Below are positions 46,265 to 59,436 of a DNA stretch of 64,000 bases, in pieces; position 1 is the first letter of the stretch, and every line of letters starts with the position of its first letter. The DNA comes from Rhizopus arrhizus. Its lineage: Eukaryota; Mucoromycota; Mucoromycetes; Mucorales; Rhizopodaceae. Position numbers and translations under genes: made by a program. Location of the stretch: positions 248,001 to 312,000 of the forward strand of contig JAKZZE010000004.1 of the NCBI GenBank assembly GCA_024220505.1, written 5' to 3'. The notes beneath the pieces are model-generated. The model ran no database searches and was not told where the DNA came from. It worked only from the letters and a program-made list of their open reading frames with translations.

Positions 46265-47714
46265 TTTATGTGTACAGTGAAAATTGAAAGAAAGAAAAAT
46301 AAAAGAATAAAAGGGGGTGAACAGTTTAAAAAATATTAATTCGACGTCATGAGTTAAAAATGGTAAATTTGCGCAACATTGTATATTTATGCTAAATGAA
46401 AGTAATATAAGAAAATCTTGGTTAATTATCAAAGTCGGTTTACTTCAAAATAAAGGGTAATATGCGATGTCCTTTTTTTTTATGTTTTGTTTGTGGGATT
46501 AGGTATTTCCTTTTCTCTTTAAATTTTACACGTAAACTGAAATTTACAAAAAAAAATCGTCCGTACTTTCAATTTGCATTAGAATGATTTTCATAAAATA
46601 TTACGTAAAATAAAAGTGAAATATGTAACAGGAAAAAGATGGTTGAAAGGCGTTCAAGTAAAAGGGAGAAGGCTATGAAGCCAGGCAACAAGGAGTGCAA
46701 GGGGAGAGAAAATGAATAAAGTTATATAAGGCATTATCTCGTTACACATTCAATGTAAAAGAGAACATGTATTGTCCAATTGAAATGGGGGGTTTTTTTT
46801 TGCTTTGTTATTGTAATTAATCTCATCTTGTAGCCTTTATAATGTACGTAACTAAGCAACCTGAAAATTTTCACATGCTTTTTATTGCTGTATTCTGAAT
46901 TAACAACCATTATTTTCACAAGAAGAGTAATATATCTGTCAGTTATAAACTCAAATAGAAGCACTTGAATAACTACATCTTTCTATCCTCATCCTGATTT
47001 ATTGCTTCTTTCAACTGGGTCTTTTTATCCATCTGATCTCCAGCTTTTTTGAACGCTCAGACCTTTTTTTCTCTAGAAACCAGAGAAATTCTCAGTTTGA
47101 ACTAAAAAAAAACTTCTCTTTAATCGCAACCAATAAAAAAGTTAATGTGCCAAATCTATTTAAATACAGTCTATAAGAGGTTGGAATGCTATGTTGATAT
47201 TCTCTAAAAAAAAAAGTTGATGTACGGTGTTTATAAATCATGCATAGCCAAACGCTTAAAATAGCTCATCTGCCTTACTTTGGTCAGACCCTGCCGACGA
47301 ACGATGGTGTGACATACACGACAGAAAAGGTCATAAAATACGTAATGAAAGCATCGCCCAGGGGAAAATCTGAAACTTCTTTCATAACATAGTTCAACTG
47401 AAACGCACTTCTTAAGAAGAGAATACCTTTTTGACTGCGCGAAAGGTAAGATACTGTATAGGAAAGTACCAATTTAGAATAGCAACCAATGTTGTTGAAG
47501 TATCTTTTTTTGTACAAAAAAAGTATTTTAAGGTAAAAAAGATATAATTGAAAGAGAGAGATGGAATGGCCTTTTTTCAACCGATAAATATCAGTGAAAG
47601 TATAAAAATAGAAAATAGAAAAAAAAGAGGCATTCGGACTTTATAAATATATTTTTAATTTAATCATTGACACTGACATTTTGTGCCTCTCTTTCCTTTT
47701 CTTTTTCTTTCCCT
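46265..47714. other. Intergenic region between divergent genes
   Basis: About 1.4 kb of AT-rich sequence with only short ORFs of no likeness to proteins. It should hold the promoters of Rvs161 and the LIM-RhoGAP gene. Confidence 0.5.
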
Positions 47715-50417
47715 ATGAATCAAATCAGCCCACGTCATTATGTTTGTTATTACTGTAAAGAGCAATGCACAAGAGGGGATCCATGTTTAATAAGGGCAGC
47801 GGGTAGATTATATCACAATTATTGTTTTCAGTGCGATGTAAGCCTACTGATACTATTACAAAGTGATGCTTATAAAAAAAAAAAATAGTATTGTGGAGTG
47901 TCAGTGTTGAATAAATTTTATTTAATGAATATGAATAACAAACAAGTGATATTATGTGAAGATGATTATTACAGGTGTCAATACTGTAAAAAGACCATTT
48001 TACAAGCAGAGTTACAAGAATTTGGTGATTATAAATACCATCTGGATTGCCCTGTTTGTCCTGGGTGTGCCTTTGATGAAACAATGACGACAGACACAAC
48101 AAATTATTTCGAATACCAAGGAAAACTTTATTGTCAATATCATTATTCACTGATAAAAGGTGTAAATTGTGTTGGATGTGGGCAAGCCCTTCTGGATAAC
48201 AATGATGAAACGTTAGAAAAATGGCATACAGAATGTTATATGATTTATAAATATTGGCAAGTTACACTCAAGCCACACAAGATGGATCATCACAGTAAGT
48301 GAAAGCTTAGTGAACAATAAAATGGCTCATGAAAATATCATAGATTATAGTAACAAAGATGAGTTTATGTGTATTCAGCATGAATATGAAATCAAACGAT
48401 ATAAAATATGGAAAGTACTCGCTCAATTTGAAAATGATTCATCAATGATTATAAAAAATATCATAATTACCAAACAATACTCAGCATGCCATGAACTTAT
48501 ACATCAGATCAGTATTTTGTTCCAAGTATTGGATTATTTATATTCTTTTAAAGGTAACCATGACTACCGTATTTTATTCGTACTCATATCTTTGAATAGC
48601 CTTTGGATATGAAAAACAAGTACAGTTGTTATTGGATCAAGTGAATTCTTTCTTTCACATTTTATGTAAAACAAAAAATAGTTTTGAACAGGAATTTATG
48701 GTTAAAATGGCGGATCTTATTTCTCAATATTTAAGAGAATTGGTTAAACTAAGCCTCCAGTATACACTTTTACTTGTAAGTACATGTCGATTTCTTTAAA
48801 AAAGAAAATAATTAACAAGGGAGGACTAAATAGGAAAAAGAAAATAAATGGGTAATGGATGGTATGCTGGATATTTATTTAAATGATAATCATACTATTT
48901 GTTTTGATTATTTAAATTATTCTATTCAGTCACTGAAGATGGCTTTAAAAGAGCAAGAAGGTAAATGCTTGTTATTAACATTAATTGGTTACACATCTAA
49001 TTACCCATAATTAGTATCCAAAAGTGATAAAACCATCGTTCGACCTCCTTTTCTTTCTACAAATAAAATGTTGAATGAAAGTGTACCAAATATCCACTTG
49101 CAACAAGAAGAAAAAGTGTTAAGACGTTCTGTTTCAACTACGACCAAACATGATACAAATATCAATCGAATCAAGAGAGCACTCACCACTCGTAAAAACA
49201 ATCCACCATCACTTCACATCTCACTTTCAGATATACAACAAGCATCTCCTCCCATCTCACCTCCTTCATCTGCTATACATCAGCATGTGTGGACAATACC
49301 CAATGATTTACCCCAATTGAACCTCATACAAGATGCCATGATAAGACATACAGCTTTATTATTTATAGAGAGTTCTGTAGAAGATTTTGTATTGGACGAT
49401 TATTTACCAGACATCAAGAAATCTTCTTCTTCTTTATGGAATAAATTAAAAGCACACATTTTAACGCCAGGTGGGTCGAGTAATCTGGTGGACTTGGTGA
49501 TTGAAAAACGAATTGGTGTCTCTCTTTCAAATCTAAATTATACGACAAATGATAATCTAGATGAACCATGGCTTCAACAATTTCCTCTTGTTACTTCTTG
49601 CTTTTCAAATCAAGCACAGGTACCTAGCTTTATTCAAGATTGTATATCATGTATTATTCAACAAGGTTTGTTATTCATAATAAAAATATATGTTTTATTC
49701 ATTGGATAATAGATATAAGGACAGAAGGCGTATTTAGAAAGAATGGAAATATTAAAACATTAAAAGAAATGTGCGAAACATTGGACACACAAGGAGAGAT
49801 GGACTGGAAAGATTTTTTTGGACAGCATTCGATCATTCAGTTAACTGCTTTTATCAAGAAATTCCTAAGAGAGTTACCAGAACCATTACTCACCTTCAAG
49901 TTGCACAAATTATTTATGAAGGCTGGGAATGATATCGTACTCTTACATTATGCACTCTTGCTATTACCCAAACCCAACCGAGATACTTTTTTACTCGTCT
50001 TGGCTCTGCTTCATTGGGTGGCAAAGCATGCGGATGATAACAAGATGGATGTAGATAACTTGGCTCGAGTCATGACCCCCAACATCTTATACCCTGAAGT
50101 ACAAAAAAGGCAATCACCACAGCAAGAAATAAACATTATTGCGTTCATGATTCGATCTTTTGAAAAACTAATTAAGGCAAGTGACTTAATTAGTTTGTGT
50201 GTATTTTTGCTGATCATTTTCATAGGTCCCGGATGATGTGGTGACTTACTTAACTGGTCCTAAATTAACTGAACATGTCTTTACTCATCATATCGACTTG
50301 ACTTCTCTAAAACAGTTTAGACATCATTTCGGTCAGTTACTCAAGATCAAGAAGGAAATGGTGCATCTTGATTCTACCTTACCATCTTCTCCTCCTTCTC
50401 CTCCTTTTGTATCATAA
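47715..50417 (+). CDS. LIM-domain RhoGAP protein (Rga-like)
   Basis: Eight exons (47715-47837, 47889-48294, 48311-48553, 48600-48775, 48834-48960, 49015-49665, 49713-50176, 50226-50417) give 793 residues. The N-terminal 200 residues have Cys/His pairs of LIM domains: CYYCKEQC to HNYCFQCDYC, then CQYCKKTI to HLDCPVCPGC, then CVGCGQALL to WHTECY. A helical middle and a Ser/Pro linker follow. The RhoGAP domain has the Arg finger in EGVFRKNGN, then FIKKFLRELPEPLLTF and ANLAR-like DNLARVMTPNILYP. Fungal Rga proteins switch off Cdc42 or Rho GTPases during polarised growth. The last intron uses a GC donor (GCAAGT at 50177); a GT donor 5 bp downstream would bring an immediate stop. Confidence 0.87.
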
Positions 50418-50497
50418 CTCTTGTTTTTTTTTTTTCATTGTAACATATATCTTACATCTATTCACGCACACACACACATAGAAAAATAAAAATTCTT

Positions 50498-51535
50498 TTA
50501 CAAGTATTGGCTTCGTTTTAATAATTGAAATACACAAACAAGCTTTTTACTCTTCTTGTAAAAATCAATCGTGTTCAGTGGACTGTCACGGTCAATAGAA
50601 TGACGCAATGGAATGATATGTTTTCTTTGGTTGATTATCAGGAACAATTGATCCTTATTCACTTCTGTTTTCCAATGCTCATCATCCTATCATATACACA
50701 TCATTAAAAGAAGAAGTGTATTGCTTTATCTTTCACTCTTTACCTCATCAGGCATATCAATCAAGACAACCATCTCATCTCCTCTTTTCTGAATCGATGG
50801 TTTCAACTGCCATTCTTTTTTTTTATTGATCTCCTTGATCATCTTACTTACAAACACTTCTGTGGGCAATCGAAGCCGGATAGGTTCGGGCATACCCCCT
50901 TTGACAGCGATCGCTGTAGGTATATCAAATTGCCGACTGAGTTTGACATCAAGCACTTGTTCTGCATACTCAATCACTAATTCAATCACCCACACTTTAT
51001 AATCAAAATCACGTAAACACCTTGACATCGCCTGTGTGTTCATCACCGCATCAATCAAAACATGACCAGACACTTTGTAGAGAAGTTAAAATACGTAAAA
51101 CCTTTTTTTTTTTTTTTTTTGCTTTTTACTGTTATCCAATCTTGGTTGACCCATGGCAAGGGGCAATCGATAATCCGTCTTTTTTTCTCCTCTCAAGGCC
51201 TTTTGGATCTCTTCTTCTGAAGCGATGGGTGGACCAGATAGATTACAATTATAGGTTACATTGATATAGATCACAGTTCCTGTAGGATAGCTGTTTTTGT
51301 TTTGGGCGTTTTGGACAATTCTTGTCTTGCAGACAAAGCCAGGTTGGGGTTGTAAATCGATCTCTTCAAAATCAACTTGACTTTGGGTGGATTGAATAAA
51401 GAATTGGACTAGCTTTTCGTAATCGTCCGAGTGTTGGTCGATTTCACTCGCAATATAATCTTGCAGCATTCGTTGTTCTTCAAAACCAAGTTGATTTGGT
51501 GTTGTATAAGAATCGAGCTCGGTAATGACGGCCAT
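50498..51535 (-). CDS. PIH1-domain protein (R2TP-type co-chaperone)
   Basis: Three exons (51535-51130, 51072-50744, 50686-50498) give 307 residues. The N-terminal PIH1 domain has QPQPGFVCKTR, PTGTVIYINV and YRLPLAMGQPRLDN; the C-terminal exon carries a CS-like fold with LFLIINQRKHIIPL and a final KKLVCVFQL strand. PIH1D1/Pih1 proteins link Hsp90 to the Rvb1-Rvb2 ATPases and phosphorylated clients in assembly of snoRNPs, RNA polymerase II and PIKKs. The acceptor of exon 2 uses a stretch next to a T run, and phase is kept. The gene converges on the RhoGAP gene with 80 bp between stops. Confidence 0.82.
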
Positions 51536-52145
51536 TGTGTTGTGTGTAGTTTAAAAAGAGAAAAGTGAAAAAAAAAAAGGCCTGCTAATTTATTTTAGAA
51601 ATTGTCAAAATAATAAATACAATACATTGACTTCAAGTGATAAAAAAAAATAGCTTTGGAAATATTTAAGTTACTATATTTATTACAACTATTGCCGTTT
51701 TAAAAGAGAGTGTAGATGGCGCGTGTTTACGCAAATATTTTGTATTGTGCGTTATAGAGCATTTTCTTCAAGAGTAAAGAAGTAAAGACTCATTGATCCT
51801 ACTTGCTTGTACCAAATAAATTCAAAATTTGATTAGATACAACTTTTGTAAGGTAAGTAATGATGTATGTAATTGATTCAAGATGATCTCTTCTTGATAG
51901 CACAATACATTTAAGAAAAAAGATTGTTCACATTATTTATCTGTAAGTGTTCAGAAAGCAATGCCTCAAATTATTTCATAAGCTTATTATGCTGAATCAT
52001 GAGCTTCACCAAAAAGAGTATGCTTGAATCTCTTTTTGTTAAACTTCGAATTACCTTATCCTATCTTCAGCATGAAGCGGCACTTGAACATTTTTGCCTT
52101 TCCCTGTCAAAATTTTTCCCTTTTCATTTTATATTTTTGTTAAAC

Positions 52146-53021
52146 ATGAATCAAGAATTCGTAAAAAGAAAAGAACAAGTTGTTTCTTCACTTGTAGAAT
52201 ATTTGGACCCTGAAAAAAGAGACAAGTCACCCAAGGGATTTATTGACGCTCCCATTCTTGACCTGATGCATGTCATCAATCAACATCAAGATTATTATAC
52301 AACAAGCAGCTGCTCCGGGCGTGTCGCCATTTACTGTCCAAGTATGCAAGATGATAAAACCACGACCAAAGGAGGTATTTGGCTTTATGTGAGTCATGAT
52401 CCTATTTCGGTCCCTTCTGAAGACCAAGAAGCATGGATTGTCCAGCTATTATTTTCGGGTCGACCTGTTGTATTTGATTTTAAACGACCTGTTGACTTGC
52501 TCTCGAAACAATTAATTTATTTTAAATTTGAGCCGTTGGTAAGAATATGACACACTATCCTAAACTGAGGTTTTAATGTCTATTTGTAGATTTTACATAT
52601 TGAAGCTTCAAGTCAAGCCACAGCTATGCATTTATTAAATATAGCAAATGGAGTAGGATATCAAAATTCTGGTATTACACCTTCACGTAGACACATGTTG
52701 GCTATACGAAGCACGCTCAAGATAGATACGCCCATTGCCTATGTAGAAAACGATACCATCTATTGTCTTGTGGATCCTGCCTATCTCTTGCTACTACTAA
52801 ACATGTCAAACGAAAAGTTTGAGCAAAATGTACAAAGAATGAAAGTGTTTGAGGAAAAGATGAAGGAAGAGCTCATAGCTTCTAAACCAACAAAGGAAAG
52901 CAAGGAAGAAAGAAGAGAAAGAAAGAGAAAAGAAGGGTTGGCTCAAAAGCAGAAAGCGACAAAACAAGATAAATCCAATATAGAACAAGATGTGGATATG
53001 AGTGATGTCTTTGCTTTCTAG
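52146..53021 (+). CDS. TYW3: tRNA wybutosine-synthesising protein TYW3
   Basis: Two exons (52146-52538 and 52590-53021) give 274 residues. The TYW3 hallmarks are near the start (KRKEQV, DKSPKGFIDAPI) and in TTSSCSGRVAIY; SSCSGR forms the active core. A later GVGYQNSGI block and the tail rich in Lys/Glu (RRERKRKEG) agree with fungal members. TYW3 is the SAM-dependent methyltransferase for the N4 step in making wybutosine at position 37 of tRNA-Phe. An upstream in-frame ATG at about 51999 would add about 49 residues that look like leader, so the ATG at 52146 was chosen. Confidence 0.9.
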
Positions 53022-53157
53022 TTCTCTCTTTTTCTTTGTAGACATTGTAAATAAAGATTTGAATTTTTTATATTTTGATTTCATTTGTTTTATACGTAAA
53101 GAAAAAAAAACCCTTTCCAAGGCTTCTCTCTCTTTGTTTTTATTCATTTATACAAAT

Positions 53158-53678
53158 TTAAGCCTTGTTGGCACGAACACCCTTGGCTTCACGCTTCTTT
53201 TGAACCTTGGCGGGCTTTTGAGAAGAGATGATGGCAGAAGCACGAGCGAGAGCGGCCTATACATAGATCAGCATCCCATTTTTTTTTATTCTAGTTATAA
53301 ACTTACAGCACGGAGGTCAGGTCTGTACTTGTTACCACGAGCAATCAAGTTGGCAACAGACTTGGCAGTTTGACGACGAGTCTTGGCAATGATAACAGTG
53401 TTGGCAGACTTGGCAGGAGATTGTTCCTTGTTGGCCTTGCGCAAAGTGACACGGACACCACGAGCAGCAGGGATGATGGCAGCGTTCTATATTTCTATTT
53501 AATTCTCCTCCTTATTCCTCATTGCTTCTATCTTTACCTTGTAGTTGGCAATACCAGAGTACTTGAAGGAGTTAAGGTTCAACAAGTTAGAAGGTTCAGA
53601 AGAGAATTGAACGTTTTGACGCTTAACAAGGAAAGAGTTGTTGTTCTTGACGATAGCCCAAACTAAATCAGCACTCAT
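53158..53678 (-). CDS. RPL28: Cytosolic ribosomal protein eL28
   Basis: Three exons (53678-53538, 53486-53307, 53256-53158) give 139 residues. The start MSADLVWAIVKNNNSFLVKR and the later KYSGIANYK are close to animal eL28, a large-subunit protein. The rest is basic, as expected (RVTLRKANK, TRRQTAKSVANLIARG, KREAKGVRANKA). Budding yeast lacks this protein, and its presence here is normal for early-diverging fungi. It converges on TYW3 with 136 bp between stops. Confidence 0.92.
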
Positions 53679-54119
53679 TGTTCTATTCACATGTTGAATA
53701 CATAAAAAGCCACAACACACACTTGATTACTTACAATAGAATATTTAAAAGAGAAGGAACATTTTTTTGAGGTGGCTGATCTCTTTTTCTTTTTTTTTTC
53801 CCCCGCAAAGTCCATGGTATGATTGGCTTACTTATTTGTGTGGCTTACACTTTATTCCGAAATTATTGAGAAAAAAATTCGTGCAAATAAAATAGAAAAA
53901 GTGGTGCAAAAGATAGAAAAAGAGTAATAACAATAATGAGTACATACAATAAAAGAAAAAAACAATTTAGTAGAAAATAGATAATATATCAATAGCATGA
54001 AACAACTGAATGTTAATAAACAAAGTATAAAGTAATTTAGATTCAAGCTTACCAAAGTGTATCCAAGATAACACAGCAATAACTGTGTTGGATAGTTATT
54101 GGGTTCTAGGTAAAACTCG

Positions 54120-55490
54120 TCATTCTTCATTCTCTTCAGATCTTTGTCTTCTTCTTCTTCTTCCAGTTGGGTCTCTTTTTTCAGATTCATCACGCTGAAA
54201 TCTCTCTGGTATCTCACCGTTTAAGCCAAAGTTGCGAGCAATATGAATCATATTTACGCATGCTATCAAATCCCGATTATATAAACGTTCATAAAGCTCT
54301 TCAATACCTGAAACTTTTTGCACGGTCATTTTGCAATTTTGATTTGTACATCAAAAAGACAAAAAAAAACCCCCAAATTTTGATAATCATTGATCAGAGT
54401 ATTTGATTACCTAAGCAAACCATGACAAATAACTTCAGAATTATTTTATCTTTGATATGGCCGTAGATTCGGTATTCTTTTGAAGGCTGCAAGACTACGA
54501 TGTTCACAAGAGGGGCAGCACTGACTTGTTCGAAACCCATCAGTCAAATACACTAGAAATCCATGTTTCTTCAGCTGCCTTCTGAATCTGACGCCTCGCA
54601 CAGGTTCTTGATACCAGGTATTTGGAGCGAGATAGCTACTCACAACAAAAACAACATCGCCTCCAAATTTGCTTTTCAATTTGAAAACCATATCCTAGCT
54701 AGTTTTCTGTCTTCTGGTGTACTTGGACAGTTTCAATTTTCGATACAAAGGATGTATTGTCAAGTGATTGGTTGTGGTTTCAGTATAATGTCTTTGTAAC
54801 AATTCAGTAACCAATGCATGGTTTCTAAGGTATTCTTCAAAATTTTGCAAGTCTAGAGATTGAGAATTTACAACAATATCTTCAGTATTTTGTACTTCTT
54901 GTGTTTTAACGGCTTCATAGATGCAATGATACTTCTTTGTTTTTTTCCATCTTAGCTTGACAAGGCTTTGTGCATCTATATGTGCATGGTGCGTCAGCAG
55001 CAGAATTTTCGTGTACACAGTACAAAAGGTCTCGCCTTCCTGGGTCAATAATAGCACAGCGACCAGCAATTTCTCCATGTTATTGAACATTAAGATCTGT
55101 TATGCAAGGAGCGGGTTCTACATAAGTACTTTCGAAGACTAATGTATCAGCGCTTTCTATCCTGTCTTTTTTTAAGGACTATGATGCCCACGCCATCTAT
55201 TTGGATTATTCTACGAAATCGAGGCACACAAAGCTCTTGAGGTTTCAAAGATGTAGAATCTTCTTGCCTTTGTCTAATCAAGTCTGCTTTTCTTTGGAAA
55301 ATTTGTAATAAGGCGTTGATTGCTCGACGAAAATGATTACAAAAATGACTTCAATATTATTGATATAAGCAGTATATGTTTTCAATCCTTCCACCAAAGA
55401 TGACTGTTGAATGTATTTAAGTTTGGGGCTTCCACATGTAGTATAGTCAAAGTATCTTTGAATGTATGCGAGCTGTTGCCTTGCCCACAC
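54120..55490 (-). pseudogene. Decayed TnpB/Fanzor-like RNA-guided nuclease gene
   Basis: Pieces in the same order as TnpB/Fanzor proteins lie on the minus strand: an N-terminal region from 55490, QRQEDSTSLKPQELCVPRF near 55240, HPLYRKLKLSKYTRRQ near 54730, then FGGDVVFVVSS, VRGVRFRRQLKKHGF, FRTSQCCPSCE (zinc ribbon and TS motif) and NLRPYQR, and at the end LYNRDLIACVNM, which corresponds to the last RuvC motif (RD-x-NA type). In-frame stops interrupt it, among them one after RRQKTS and one after RPYQR. The acidic residue usual before the F-x-TS motif is Gly here (TDGFRTS). The gene is dead. Assignment to Fanzor as against bacterial TnpB is by host and by memory of such sequences. Confidence 0.65.
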
Positions 55491-56173
55491 GGTTACGATG
55501 ATAACATACTAAGAATAAACATATCTCTTTGTTAATATAAGCATCGATACCAAAATTAGCATCATCTTGAAGTACACAGAGAAATACGAATCTAGATAAG
55601 GATTAGATATATGTTGTAGTAGCATGGACGATGTTTACGAAATCCTTCAATCGCTTTCACTACTGCTCCTTCTATTCAATACCATCGATAGATGATTTAA
55701 CAGACAAAATACGATCATCAGAAGCAAGAGTACCAGTGGTGCTCATGGCGCCAGCTGGAGTGCTTGGTAAAGAATCTTCATCCATGATAAAGGCTAATAT
55801 TACTAATGAAACAAGAAAGATATGAGAGATCAATTATTATTTTATATCAAGCATGATATAACTGTTTGAATATATATGTAAGTAACACTTTCACAAATTT
55901 ATAACATGATGATATGAATACAGGATTGATGAAAAAGAATGAAATAGACCGAGCTTGATATAGCATTTTTCTGTCATAGTATCACTTTGTTGAATAGCAT
56001 TGCTTGTTCTTTGTTATGGAATATGTTATAAAAAAACTCATGGCTAAACATAACCATGACTTCACCAATAAATGAATAAAATCAAATGAACATGAGACGC
56101 TCTGTAGCATGGTAAAAAAAAAGGAGGGGGGGGGGACAGTGCTTTTGCATATGTATCCATAATAACGGCCAAA

Positions 56174-56600
56174 ACAACAACTATTTTGAATGCTATTTCT
56201 CCTTATTGTGTAGTGAAAATCAAAATAAAAAGACCAAGAGCACTTGTTCCTTCAAACGAGAAAAACATAATAGGTTGCGCTCGGACTGCTAGAAATGCTG
56301 AAGGCGGAATTATTACTAAGTACTATAATTTCATTGTAAACACTCTTGATACTTTGTATCAGCATGAGTAATTTCACAAGAATATTAATATCAGAAAATA
56401 TTGAACAACGTGGTTACGGCTGTGTTTGTCTTCTAGTTTACCCTTCTAAGCTCAACCCAATTGAACAATATTGATTAGCGTGTAAAAGCAAAAATTAAAA
56501 AAGAAGTGTTTTTGCAGGAAGAGATATTGTCATATAGAGTTGGAAATGCGTGCAACAAAAATCCTTTTGAACGACCTTCGAGGGTTCTGTAGATACTCGG
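56174..56600 (+). pseudogene. Tc1/mariner-type transposase relic
   Basis: A frame on the plus strand reads NAISPYCVVKIKIKRPRA, then YYNFIVNTLDTLYQHE before a stop, and after it IEQRGYGCVCL and YPSKLNPIEQY, which is the PELNPIEQFW block holding the third catalytic region of IS630/Tc1/mariner transposases. The segment between HE and the RGY block is too short, so the MDNAPIH block with the second catalytic Asp is missing. More stops follow. The relic lies about 0.7 kb from the TnpB/Fanzor relic and on the other strand. Confidence 0.6.
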
Positions 56601-56770
56601 CTACTAGATTTGAAGATTCTTTGAATCGTAAATTGACATAGCTCTCTCTATTTTTTTTTTTCAAGCCTGGATTAGCTTGTATTTTTAAATTGTATAAATT
56701 CTTTTCTTGAAGATACACGAATATTTTGTAAATATACTGTACAAAAGGGAAGAGAAAGTAGGATGAATTA

Positions 56771-58523
56771 TTATTTTTTATTGTTGTGAAAAGTAGCATA
56801 AATATCATTAAAAGCTGAATTAACACAGGCTTTGATTTCTTTATAACTCACTATAATAGATGTTTGATCATCTCTAGAAGTCAATAAAATTTTTTCATCT
56901 ACACCCGCATCCAGCTACATATCCGAATGAGTAACACACAGCACAATAGAAAAGTTTTACCTTATTTAAACAAGAAATGACATGTCCCATATCTACTACT
57001 GGAATACCCACTTCATTGACTTGATGAAAAAGAAACTCTCTAAATAACTTTATAATATATCTATCTCCTGTCTCTGACCATCTTGGATCCTCACTAAATC
57101 TACGTGAAAGTTATAAGAACTGGTCGTACCTCATTATCTCTTCCTTACTCGGGTCGTTCATTGATAAATCCTAATTTTGAAAGCAATCGTACAAGTCTAC
57201 TATTTTCTAATTCAAATCCAAGATTTGATTCTAATGTATCCGCATAACTTATGATGGGAGATTAGTTAATTATAGAATGTACGGTGGCATATACTTTACT
57301 ATTGTGTACTGTTTGCATCATGCAATATTCGGGGACCAATCATACGTATCACTTCATCTATTGATTTCACAGGAGAAGGCTTACTTAATAGATAAAGTAT
57401 GGTATTCTTCAAATCGGATGAATAAAAGCGCGTAATATATTCGAATGATTGTGATAGGTTAAGAATGGATTGAAGTGAATTACAGGCTAACGAAATCAAC
57501 AACTTGCCAAAATTCAACAAATCTTCTTGCTAATAAAAATGTTATTTTGTTTACATTGGAATTGTATGGCGATGCTCTTACCTGATGGAAGGCCACTTTT
57601 TGTGAAGCTACTTCATATTGCAATACGTCCAGTACACCACAGCAACTGATTCGAAGTCTATTTTTGCTTGTCATTAATATTTTAGTTGGATCCATTGTTC
57701 TAGCTGAAAGACCGGCTGCATGGATGGTCTTCAACGCGGAGGCCATTTGAGTCATAAAACTCCACAAGGTTGTTTCTGGCACAGGAAGTGCATTTCCTCT
57801 GGTAGCTTGAAGCCTAGCATGAAGTAAAGCTTGAGCTTGTGGTGTAAAATAGGCTTCAAACAGATTGATTGAATTTGGATGATAGTCATAAATAAAAACA
57901 AGCGCTATACATATATCAATGATTGTAACCTAATGATATACATAAGGACTTACATGAATCACCAAACGCTCTTGTAGTAAATGATTCCTTAATAGATACT
58001 ATATTTGCATGCTTTATTTTTTTCCATTTTTTTACCATTGTCATCGTATGTTCATTCACTAATCGAAAACCTATCGCACATATTCATTTTTCCTTCTTTC
58101 TTCACAGTTCTTCTTTTCATGCTGCTTACCTTCAATTCTAATCATAATGTATTGCTGCCCATTGGTCCGACTGATAGCTTTATAAATCCACGAAGGATGA
58201 CCAAAGAATTTACCTGGGTTTTCCTCTAATAAGCACAACGAATGATACACATGTACTTCCTCTGGTAATTCCTTTTCTATCATCTTATTAGAATTATCGC
58301 CATTCAATCTATCGTTTTTGATCCAACCTGGTTTAGTTTGTAAGGCAATTTCTTGTCGTTTGATCAATTGCTCATTTAAATTATCTGGAATAAAGAAAGA
58401 TTGGGCTAGTCTCTGATGTGGTAAAAGATTTGCTACGTGTGGTAAGATAGCAGGACCTCGATGGTACTCAGTCTAAGATATAATAATTAAACGTCCAATT
58501 TTTTTATCATTCTTCCTTGTATG

Positions 58524-58561
<38 letters not shown>

Positions 58562-59436
58562 GGTGACGGATGAAATGAAGGTGTATAAAAGTAGGGATCT
58601 ACATTGCTATTCATGGCTGAATTATTATATCCTTGTTGTGCAAAGCTGGGTACCTTTTATCAACGGCATTAGTAACACACGTACATATATTAGATATTAT
58701 TTACGTGTGGGTTCAAGTTGAATGGATGAAATTGATTACCGCTAGTACTGTTACTGTTACTGCTGGGTGGAGCAGAATATCGATAGCTTGGATCTCTTGA
58801 TCTAAATGATACGTAAGATTATATCTATAAATACATTTCAAGAAAATCGACTTTACGTAGAAGTATTATCTAAAATACTATTAATACCACTGCTTTCACT
58901 GTGATTGTACACGGTTACATACCTTGTGTCGTTGCTGTTGAACTTGGTACAAAAACAGGTGCATGTATATTATCGGCTAAAGGAGTATGTCGACTATACA
59001 AAAAAAAGTTTTGTTATCTCCACTCTTTCACTTTTATTTATTTTTTTGTTTTACTTTTCTGGACTAAGTGGATTTTGTTGTTGAGGTAAAACAATCGATT
59101 TACTCTATTAAAAAAGATGCCAATGAAGTCAGTTCAATTAAGACGAATAAAAGCCATTGTAATTCTTTACTGTGTCATGATTAAATTCGCAACCCTTATT
59201 TTCAAATTTACAATAACCATGTATAATAATATTTCTACATAATCGTTTTCCACTATTACTATTACTTGCTAATGATACAGTAAGTTTTATTATTTTTATT
59301 TGTAAGGGAAAAAGAAAACAAAACCTTTCGATATTGGTTTATATTCTTTTATAGAATTGCTATTTTCAGAAGAAGGAGCAACAATTGGAATGACAGAAGT
59401 AGTCTGTGGTGGAGGAATGAACTGATACTGACTCAT
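56771..59436 (-). CDS. PAN3: PAN3, regulatory subunit of the PAN2-PAN3 deadenylase
   Basis: Multi-exon gene from the ATG at 59436 (MSQYQFIPPPQ) to the stop at 56771. An N-terminal CCCH zinc finger (RLCRNIIIHGYCKFENKGC, then EFNHD) binds poly(A). A Ser/Pro-rich linker leads to a pseudokinase domain: VYHSLCLLEENPGKFFGHPSW, YKAISRTNGQQYIMIRIEG, and the inert loop ISCCGVLDVL where DFG would be. The C-terminal knob has LLSKLGFINERPE and FLFHQVNEVGIPVVDMGHV, a strong PAN3 mark. PAN3 dimerises and brings PAN2 to mRNA for first-stage poly(A) trimming. One intron holds a T run of 34 nt at 58525-58558. Confidence 0.88.
58525..58558. repeat. T homopolymer, 34 nt, in a PAN3 intron
   Basis: Unbroken T run on the plus strand (A run in the PAN3 transcript) inside an intron. 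Confidence 0.75.
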
